This document shows positions 55,476 to 64,000 of a DNA stretch of 64,000 bases, piece by piece. The stretch covers positions 669,204 to 733,203 of the forward strand of contig QANY01000148.1 of NCBI GenBank assembly GCA_003255025.1. The letters are read 5' to 3'. Source of the DNA: Datisca glomerata (Eukaryota; Streptophyta; Magnoliopsida; Cucurbitales; Datiscaceae). How positions within the stretch are numbered: the first letter of the stretch is position 1; each line of letters begins with the position of its first letter. A model generated the notes under the pieces. The model did not search any database, was not told the DNA's origin, and was given only the letters and a program-made list of their open reading frames with translations. A program made the position numbers and the translations under genes.

Positions 55476-55850
55476 TATTTGCATGACCTTGCATTGTGAC
55501 CCGCTCGATTACAGTTACCACAATTTATCCTTCTCCCCCCACCATATGTCATGGGAGGCTATTTCTCCTTCTTATAACTTTCTCTTTTTCCTTAGTCAGC
55601 CAGGCTGTTTGTGCACAATATGTGGTCTGATGGGCTCATTCTTCTGCAAAGTGTCCCATTGATCAGCAGATGGGACAGATTTACTGAGGCACTCATATGA
55701 CTTCAAATACCTATCTTTGCTCTATACCTCATCCACATATCTCTCAAGTTCATCTTTTTCTTCATGAATGCACATAATAGCAGGTGCATATAGAATGCCA
55801 GTCAAATCCTAACTCACACATCTACAAGTCCTTTTATTTTGTCATCATTG
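55476..55850 (-). pseudogene. MULE (MudrA-like) transposase C-terminal fragment
   Basis: The - strand reads RTCRC then DLTGILYAPAIM, a decayed SWIM finger (CxC...CxH with Cys and His changed). It continues with ELERYVDEVYSKDRYLKSYE, the linker KQPGRLRKKRKLYKKEK and the knuckle CGNCNRAGHNARSCK. That order (SWIM, Y.yxxY, GRPrKkR, CCHC) is diagnostic of MULE transposases. Stops interrupt it, and the catalytic DDE part is missing. Confidence 0.85.
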
Positions 55851-56418
55851 GTTTATGTTGTGATTTTATTCTTGTGTATTAGTTTTTATTGTACTTATCA
55901 GAGTATGGTAAGCCATTATCTTCAGGTGGAAGGATAAATGTAAGGTAAATATGTGGACAAAATTGTGGCCATAACCGTGTTATCGTAGTAAAATCGCCAA
56001 CAACCACATCAAAATCCTTTCATGTTTCATGGAGGTGTTCTCCATAGTGTTTAAATAATTTAGACTATGTTTAGATCGTGAAAACTAAGGGAATGTAAAA
56101 AAAGAAAGCTACACTGAAGTATTTTTCCATTGTTTAGCTGCATAGGAATTTGGAGAGGAAAATATTGTTAAGGTAACCATTAGTTACTTTGATCATCTTT
56201 CTTATTCTCTTTAATTTTCCTATATTTTTTCTTTCCTCCTTAATTCTCATGACCCAAGCGTAGCCTTACAGAAAAGAACTTATCTTTTGAGAAGATAGTC
56301 TTTCAGCCTTGAAACTGGACTACTGTCAACTCTTTATGTCCCTCTGACTAAAATTGTTTCATTCATTGGAAAGCCCATGCCAGTTTATATAAACTCCATG
56401 CTTCAAAAGAAACAAATG
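55851..56418. other. Spacer, nothing recognisable
   Basis: AT-rich, no frame of note. It may contain more MULE sequence that I cannot identify. Confidence 0.35.
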
Positions 56419-56423
56419 TATAG

Positions 56424-58813
56424 TGTCACAATGTACCTGCGATGCGGAGCGGCGGTTGAAAAATTTATTGGTGGAAAAAAGAAATTCGGAGTCGCCACCA
56501 ATCATTTTAGGGTATGATTGGCCACTCAATCTAAAAATAAAAATTTTGGTCTACGAAAACTCAAAGTTGGTTCGGAGTCATTTATGTATGGAGAATGTAT
56601 TAACACCCACAACATTCATCGTTAATATGGTTACCCAAATTTAATCAAATGCTATCCAAATTATATTTTAAAACAAGATTAAATAAATTTATTTTTGAAT
56701 GTCTCATTTGGTACATTTTGCATCATAAAAATTAACAAAGTAAATGACCTTTAATGGGTGGAACAAAGACCATTGAAAAAATAAATTATTTTATTCTTTT
56801 AGTTATTTTATATTTTTTTAATCGAAGCATTATTTGAGTCATTCTCGGTATCCTATAAATAATTCATCATCTCGGTAGTTCGAGAAATTTGATATCTCAA
56901 AAACCCAAAGTACGTCATCGAATTTTTAGTGAAAACTAAATAATAAAATTAATAAAATTTAAGTCTAATTGTTAAGATCGTAATCCACACATATATGAAT
57001 ACTAATTCTAATAATAAAGGAATGGAATAAGAATCACATTATAAGCAATATGACAATGATACACAAATAAATAATAAATAAGAATAACAACAAATATAAA
57101 GAAAATTGGAGAAAGAAAAATTAGAAATGTATGAGAATGGATAGAGTAAAAACGATGAATAGTGTGTGAAACATGAAAAGAAAATGATAAAAATATATAT
57201 TTGAAATAAACACTAATATATATTAATAAAAAATATAAAAAAATAAATCAATTAAATAAAATAAAAAAGGGGGGAAGGGGGACAGAGGGAACACCCTCTT
57301 ATTTGCAACAGATGAATAAACCCTTTGTTTGACCAATGGTGACACCCACGGGTCAAAAAAAAAATTTTATAATCATATTATTATAAAAATATAAATATTC
57401 AATGATTTATATTTAAATAAATTAAATTATGTAAATTTTTAATTTTATTAAAATAATATATACATACATATATACATATGTAAATGCATAATTGACATAA
57501 ATATATAATATTTGACTACATAGTTTATTAATAATCATTTTTCCTTTCTTTCCTCATTGCTAATCAAATAGTAAAAGAATGATCATTGATGAAAATTAGT
57601 TCAAACAAGTGTCGCTAAAAAATCAATAAAACTTTCAAAATAAAATATTTTTTGTTTAGGATGTAAATATATAATTTTTTTATTTTGAACCACTTAGTTC
57701 ACTAGTTACTATTTTTTCTTTTTTCTTCATTACTAGGAATGATCATGGATGGTAACTAGTTCAAAAAAATATCTCTAAAGAAAAATCAAAAGAAAATTCA
57801 AAATAGAATATTTTTTATTTGGGATATAAATATAACCTTTTTTTATTTTGGACTACTTACGTTACTAATTATAATTTTTCTTTTCTTTCTTCATTTCTAG
57901 GAATGATCATGGATGGTAACTAGTTCAAACAAGTGTCACAAAAATGATGACCAAAATTTAAAAAAAAAAAAAAAAAAGAAAAAACTTGTAAAAACGTAAA
58001 AAAAAATCAAAACATGAATATTTGCATAATCTTGTATAGAGGTTTTACTCTCTATATTTTATGCACTTTTATGTATGAGAAATTATCATAGGGGATCTTT
58101 TCATCAGATGTACACTTTCAACCCACTAAAAGGTTGATTCACATTGAGTTAATTTTACAACATTCAAAAGCTTTATCCTCATCCTCATTGATTGAGTTGA
58201 TGACAAAGACATCCCATTATCAAACTTGTAGAGAAATCAACAATGCATGAAAATAAAACTTAAGATTAAAAGGAAAAGATGAAGAAGAAGAAGAAGACAA
58301 ACACTTATATATGAAAAATGAAATAAAGAATATAAACTACATGAGTATAAAGGAGAAATGATGAAGAACAATGATCAATATCGTGTTTGTAAATATGCAA
58401 GAAACTTAAACAATATTAGAAAAAATAGAATGAGAGAAGATGAATAGATGAATATAAATATAAGCACTTATTCTCTCGCTTAGAAAGTCTCTCCTATTTT
58501 CTCAAGACCTCTCTTTCTCTCTCTAAAATCATCTCTCTTTCTCTAAAAGCCTTCCTTCAAGTGAAAACCCCCTCCCTATTTATAGGTAAAATTAGGGTTT
58601 CACTTTTTTTCTTTTAGTCCTTATGCTCCCTTTCTATTTTTTTAGTCGAACTTTTTTTCTTATATTTTTAGTCCCTAGTCTATCTATCTATTTTAAACAT
58701 TGGGCTTTGTTTTTGTTTTTCAAAAATCACACATTGTCTTAGACTAGTAAATAGGCTAATAAACAAAATGTATATATTTAAATTATTAGACCGAACAAAA
58801 TATAATATCTACA
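56424..58813 (-). repeat. 3' LTR of element G (2.4 kb)
   Basis: On the - strand starts TGTAGATATTATATTTTGTT at 58813 and ends CATTGTGACA at 56424. TATA region CCTATTTATAGG around 58576-58588. Contains a poly(A) run at about 57959-57977. The short + frame 56423-56644 is a shadow. Confidence 0.9.
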
Positions 58814-58831
58814 ACTGCCTCTCTTTGTTCA
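58814..58831 (-). promoter_or_regulatory. Polypurine tract of element G
   Basis: - strand AACAAAGAGAGGCAGT directly before the 3' LTR, homologous to GAACAAAAGGGACAGC in D. Confidence 0.75.
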
Positions 58832-58959
58832 CTTTTCTAAACTTAGAAGGTGGACAAAGTTTAGATACGTATTTTGACTAGCATGATAAAACACTATACG
58901 GATAAGAGGAATAAAAATCTTGACTGATTCAGGCTACATGAAATGACAGAATGTGAAAT

Positions 58960-59340
58960 GGATCTAGATAGACACAGGCTTCGACCTCGACTTGATGCGG
59001 GTTCGATTTAACCGCATTAATTGAAATGGACCAGGCGCTGACACCGGGCTTCGGTCGATTTAATCGAAGATATTTAAAAGGATACTGAACTTAGAACAGG
59101 TTTTGGCCTCGACTAAATTCGGGTTCGATTTAACCAGATTAAATTGAAATGGACCAGGCGCTGACATCGGGCTTCGACCGCGATAAAGTCGGGTTCAATC
59201 TAACCAAAGATTTTTAAAAGGAAACGAACCTGGAACAGGCTTCGACCTTGACTCAATACGGGTTCGATTTAACCGGATATTTTGAAAAGGAAACGGATCT
59301 GGAATAGGTTTTGACCGGATTAATAGATGTTGAAGTTGAC
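58960..59340 (-). repeat. Degenerate tandem repeat in element G (family repeat)
   Basis: About 4-5 units with CGACCTCGACTxxATxCGGGTT and CGATTTAACCGGAT words, the reverse complements of the AGTCGAGGTCGAAGC / GGTTAAAT units at 44173-44750 in D. Confidence 0.85.
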
Positions 59341-61779
59341 TTATGCAAGTCTCATATAAAAATAAAAGCTAGATTAATGCAAATTTTAAATGTGGAAATT
59401 CATGCGGATTTTGAAAGAATATAACTAAATGAGTCATGCATTTGAATTGTATCAAAACAAACTAATGTGATGCATGTCTATGCATTGCAAGATAATGATT
59501 TTGAATGCATGCTATGCATGATTGTGAACATTTATAAAAAAAAATTATTTGAAGATTTTTGAAAGTTGACTTACGTGGCCTTTGATTTTAAATGGATGCT
59601 CTTGATGGTTTGAAACCAAAGCAACCAGTATGATGCATATTTATGAAATTCTTGACTTATATTAGAAATGAGATGATCATGATAGTGTGAACAATATGCA
59701 TGACTGTGACCATTTAAGATTGACAATGAGATATCAACGAGATATCCACCATCATTTTGAACAGTCGTTGGGACTCAGATTATAGATTGACAACGAGATA
59801 TCAATCATATGAATGGTGTGATCATTTATACTAGATCATGCCCCAGTACTTAACCTTTTACCAATGGTGAAAGTGAATTTCCCTTGCTCTTCAACTTTTC
59901 TTCACTTGTACTTGTGTAAATATCTACATCATACTGTTTTGTAGCCACGTTCCCCTTCTTGTTCATGGCGTCTTTTCAGATAACTTCAAACCCTTATATG
60001 TATGTACATGTTAACATTTGTCCCTCCTCTTTTCTTTGACCATCCTTTCAAGTTTTCACCATGACATGGAACTCTTTTTTCCATGGTGTCTTTTCAGGTT
60101 TTCCCCATGACCTGGAACTCTATTTTTCCATGGTGCCTTTTCAGGTTTTCACTTAAACTCTTTTTTGTGCCAAAGGTCATGATCTTAAGTAATTTCAAGA
60201 GTAATTTGCAATGCCATCTACATGTTCTATATGTTGGAGGAAAGAAATGGAAGTAAGAATGATAGAGTGAATATTGTGAATAAAGGCTTTTTATTAACAA
60301 AACAGCTAATAAACAAGGATTTGGAGAGGTTATGAGAAAATAAATTGTGGAATAAGATTTTTCAGTCTCGGAACGACTCTTTTGATAATTGAAGCATTTC
60401 ACATACTGATTTTTTCACTCATAGTGTTCATCTTTTCCTTCGTTTCCTTTTTTCCTTCTTCTTTTTTTCTTTTACTTATTTTGAGAGGTGATGTCTTGCT
60501 CATGATAGATATATATTGAGGTATCAACTTATTCAAAACCATACTCTTATTGTAGATAAATTTTCTTGGTCTAGATAGGACTTTCATTTAGGTTGTAATG
60601 TAGGCTAGGATTTTTAGGCTGCCAAAAGAAAGGATATCAAAGGTTCAAACTCCTCTAAAAATGATATCTCTAAATCAATTATCCGTTAAGAATTTTACCA
60701 AATAAAGACTGCCTCAGTGAGGGTTTTGACATTTTGTCATGAGAAATCAAAATTGGTACATGAACTTTTTGTAACAAATTACCCCCGTATTGGAAAATGC
60801 ATTTAGAATTTTTGTTGAACATATTTCCCCTAAAGTAAGAGGATAATCTAAAAAAAATCATAAGGCTCACTTGGCTTTGACCTTTTTATTGCATTTGCTA
60901 TATTTTGTTGATTTTTTTTGCCTTCATCTTTTTCTTTTGCGCCAGTTTGAGAAAGTTTTCACCTTTTGAGACATATATATTGACAAAAATAATAATTACC
61001 CTAGTGTGGGGAGTGATCATTGGCTAGGTGTCATGAAATGAAGATTATTTTTAGGCTCAATTGGACTTTACAATGGATAAAAGTGTTTGGGATTGCAGAA
61101 AGAATGCATCTCCATCATTTCCAATCAGAAGTAAATTCAACAAGAACATAACCTCATATAAGGATAACATCTTTTTGCAATGTTTTTAATCACCAAAAAG
61201 AAGACTATTTTCACTTTTATTTGTCTCTTCACTGAAAATAAGATCGTCAAAGCTATATTTGATATTGCTTATGCGTTTATTCTCAAAATCATCATTCCTA
61301 ATCTAAGTTGGTTTGTTGGGTGAAAGGAAAGAAATGAAAGATATGCAAGAGTATGATGTCAATGAATGAAGAACTATAAATGCATTTATTAACTTTGAAA
61401 TGAGCAGAAACATAAATAGGACAAAAACTAGAATTGAAAGAAGGAGATGACTAAAAATAGACGAAACACGATAAAAAGATGTATGACAAAAGTTTCTTAT
61501 ATTTTGTGTAGAGCTTTGAGAAATTTGACATTAGCTCAACATACTTGAAGGTCCCTAAAAAGCAATGCCAATTCGGTGATACCTCAATTATTGAACTTAT
61601 AGTCATGACAACAATGATGTGTGAAAATATCAATATATTGCAACCATTAAAACATTCACCGTATCAAATTAATACATTATCACATGAAGAGATACATTCC
61701 ACAAAATTTGCCATGGCATTCCCATGCTCTGGTAGAGAGTCGGGGCTTATTAGTTGTCATCAGCTTTCTTGAAGTGTAA
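59341..61779 (-). other. Interior of element G without recognisable domains
   Basis: Several - strand frames (60094-60402, 60399-60587, 60679-60870, 61451-61633) show no retroelement motif and may be chance or unrecognisably decayed. CATGACATGGAACTCTTTTT-type text occurs in two adjacent copies at about 60060-60125. Confidence 0.4.
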
Positions 61780-62150
61780 TCAACTGACTTTGATTAACAT
61801 CTGGACTCTAGCTTCCAATATTGTGCAATTTTTAGTTGAATGTCCCATTGCCCATGCATCATAATCACATCGAGTAGCCGGATTGTACCATCTAGGATAT
61901 GGTGTTTGGAGAGGCTCGTAAAGGACCGGCATCAACTGATTATTCTATATTAATTGTGGTGATAATTATGTATAAAACTTCAAAATTGGTCGTATTGATG
62001 AACCATTGGTTATTCATATTTCCTCTTTGAGGCTGGTCAACTCGACCAACATTTTGCTGGTGAGTTGGTGGTCTCAGATAAGATCTTGGATTAATTCAAA
62101 ATGTTGGTTGCTGGGAATGATAATTGCATGGCACTTAGGGGGTATTCGCC
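61780..62150 (-). pseudogene. Gag fragment of element G
   Basis: - strand CDYDAWAMGHSTKNC (about 61880-61836) matches YDYHAGAVGHSTENC of D at 35810-35860. Upstream text DHQLTSKMLVE (about 62040-62080) matches the sequence at 35605-35640 of D. Only the finger and its upstream linker survive. Confidence 0.75.
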
Positions 62151-62189
62151 ACATCTTCTCTTTGAAATGTGAAAAAAGGAGTAATGAAA

Positions 62190-62431
62190 ACATCCTCTCT
62201 ATTTATAGGCAAAATTATGGTTTCACTTTTTTTCTTTTAGTCCTTATGCTCCCTTTTTATTTTTTAGTCCTTGAACATTTTTCTTATATTTTTAGTCCCT
62301 AGTCTATTTATCTATTTTAAACATTGTATTTTTTAAAATTTTTCAAAAATAACACATTATCTTAGACTAGTAATAGGCTAATAAATAAAACTTATATATT
62401 TAAATTATTAGACCGGATAAAATACGTTACA
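62190..62431 (-). repeat. Truncated 5' LTR of element G
   Basis: About 240 bp nearly identical in layout to 58560-58813, including ATTTATAGGCAAAATTATGG and TTTAAATTATTAGACCGGAT. The start has lost a few bases (TGTAACGTATTTTATCC instead of TGTAGATATCGTATTTTATC). The inner ~2 kb is deleted. Confidence 0.85.
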
Positions 62432-62436
62432 TATAG

Positions 62437-63004
62437 AATTAGTCTAGGTGGGACTCAATCACAAGTTGAATTCATTATGCAATGTTTTTAGTGCCTCCAT
62501 GTGAAGATAAAGTTTGTAAAGATATGTTAAGCCAGAATTATTGTTACTTAATCTATCCAAAGTCTAACCTTTTTCACATTGCATGTTTTGAATGTTTTAA
62601 AAGGACTTAGCTCAGATGGTTTCCTAGAAGGTGAGTACTTATACTTGCTGGTTGGAGAAATAATTTGAGCTCGTAATGATAGGTTCTCATGCTTTTCTGG
62701 CTATCTTTTGTTATTTGTGATTAGATTCATGATTTTGATATTTAGGCACTTGAGTTTGTGGTCTCTTCTTTTGAAATTGGAAAACGACTATGACTTTTAG
62801 TAAACAAATTTTAAATACTAATGACTTTTTGATGAAATTTTCTCCAATGCCCTTCAGACAAGCACAAAGGGGCTTTTGCAAACCTTTTTATGACGGAGGA
62901 ATCATCACTAAAAATGACTTTTATGACGGTTTTTTTAAATCCACAAAGATAACAGTCCAATAGATGATAGGATAAAACGTCATTAAAGAGTTCTAATGTC
63001 TTCA
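62437..63004. other. Intergenic, nothing recognisable
   Basis: AT-rich; the - strand frame 62811-63005 (64 codons) has no known motif. Confidence 0.35.
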
Positions 63005-63315
63005 TTATGTTGTAATATAAGCAGCAGGAAGAGGATGACGAGTGCCAAATAACACCTTAGATTTTCTTGTACCATATTGTGATCTGGTGCCCATGTGATG
63101 ACGATTAATAATTGAGGGCATCTGATGCTGACAAATTTCTTCATTTTCAGTCCTGTTCATTGTAGAATTGTTAGGATTTGTAATCGTTAAAGGACAGAGT
63201 AAACTGGGAACCATGGAGGACTCATTTGAAGTTCTGCTATTATCATATTGTGCAAAATGTATTGAAGTATGAAAAGGAAGAGTAACTATACATGATGTGC
63301 GAACCCGAGTTGTGC
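63005..63315 (-). pseudogene. Exon-like open frame of unknown identity
   Basis: The - strand is open from ~63315 to the stop at 63005-63007, about 100 codons. It includes ITNPNNSTMNRTENEEICQH and KVLFGTRHPLPAAYITT, with mixed, non-repetitive composition. Start at M would be 63214. I do not recognise a family. It could be a terminal exon or chance. Confidence 0.25.
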
Positions 63316-63319
63316 TTTA

Positions 63320-64000
63320 AGTGATCTTCACTGAAGACCATATGGCGACAGATATGCACACGACAAGATTGTAATGGTGATTGCCATATTCCAAGAAAAC
63401 AAACCAGATGGATTTATAAACGGATTTTGGAATTTTTCGTATTTTAGAGTTCGTTCCCGAATTTGAATTTTTCTCAAAAGTATGTGAATAATTCACATAT
63501 TTTTTACCCAAAACATATAAAACGCACATAATACGAAAGCCATATACAAGTGGATAAAAAATGAGACATTCTATATATATATTCTACGCCATAATAAAAG
63601 AAACCATCAATAAACTCAACGGTAAGCTTACATGTTATATTATGGGTCCAAGGATTGAACCTTGTGCCTTTCTAATACTTTGTTTCTTTTTTTTCCTTTT
63701 ATATAGCATTTTATTTTCTTTTTTTATATTATGAATTTTTATTTTCTTTTCTTTTACTATGTATTTTGATTTTTTTATTAAGTATGATAGTTTCTCTAAT
63801 CGTTTATAATAGTAAGTATATTAGTTTTTTAACTATTTATAATGATGCCATTTTAATAGAGTATAAAAATAAATAAATGAAAATCAAAGTTAACCATGTT
63901 AAATGAGAACGACACTTTTATTATTTTAGAAATATGGATATAATTTTATTATAATTAATCTTAGATTGAGTAAAATAAAATTAAAAATATCAATATTTAT
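63320..64000. other. AT-rich right edge, nothing recognisable
   Basis: Long T/A-rich tracts; the frame 63317-63529 (- strand) is not supported by any motif. Confidence 0.35.

Larger units (their letters stand above)
56424..62431 (-). mobile_element. Tat-like Ty3/Gypsy retrotransposon G, internally deleted
   Basis: Outer ends TGTCACAATG (56424) and ...CGTTACA (62431) are flanked by the 5-bp duplication TATAG (56419-56423 and 62432-62436). The - strand order is a truncated 5' LTR (about 62190-62431), gag fragments (about 61780-62150), an undetermined interior, family repeats (58960-59340), a polypurine tract and a full 3' LTR (56424-58813). Only ~3.4 kb of interior remains and no protease, RT or integrase is recognisable. 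Same family as A and D. Confidence 0.88.

Noticed and set aside
63600..63680. tRNA-like text (AGGATTGAACC)
   Set aside because: The B-box word is on the opposite strand to the only A-box-like word, so no polymerase III promoter or tRNA can be built.

Overview
The window looks like nuclear DNA of a eudicot plant. It is AT-rich, its introns have GT-AG ends, and most of it is plant transposable elements: Ty3/Gypsy of a Tat-like and a second lineage, Ty1/Copia, CACTA, MULE, LINE and SINE-like pieces. I cannot name the species. Only one apparently intact host gene is visible, a three-exon 2-oxoglutarate/Fe(II) dioxygenase on the + strand (21086-27594).

Layout. 1-5389: 5' half of a Tat-like Gypsy element on the - strand (A), running off the left edge; its complete 5' LTR is 3170-5389. 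7039-10477: short gag-only LTR element on the + strand (B) with a 51-bp in-frame minisatellite. 10602-11285: four copies of a degenerate 181-bp repeat. About 11655-12230: LTR-like block with ~80-bp repeats upstream of a TATA box. 13839 to ~15640: collapsed Copia element on the - strand (C). 16321-19766: CACTA transposon with a 3-bp TSD that carries a copied formin FH2 exon. 21086-27594: the dioxygenase gene. Its 4.8-kb first intron contains about 50 copies of a 23-bp palindrome, the most unusual structure in the window. 28861-29134: MITE-like inverted repeat.

30908-47079: 16.2-kb Tat-like Gypsy element on the + strand (D) with TSD ACAAT. Its RT/RNase H region has been replaced by a second, unrelated Gypsy element on the - strand (E, ~37603-42460). 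47382-51968: young Copia element on the - strand (F) with TSD GTTTT; removing it restores a continuous 135-codon frame in the flanking DNA. 52500-56420: a graveyard of small remnants (SINE-like, LINE, an orphan exon-like ORF, Copia RT, GRF zinc finger, MULE transposase C-terminus). 56424-62431: third Tat-like copy on the - strand (G) with TSD TATAG and a mostly deleted 5' LTR. 62437-64000: mostly featureless, with one exon-like frame.

A, D and G share LTR ends (TGTAGATA...), TATA region, a DUF7745-like gag N-terminus and PBS/PPT signals, so one Tat-like family inserted at least three times in 64 kb in both orientations. All element coding regions contain stops or frameshifts, so none looks autonomous. 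All calls come from reading the sequence and translations; no database search was run.
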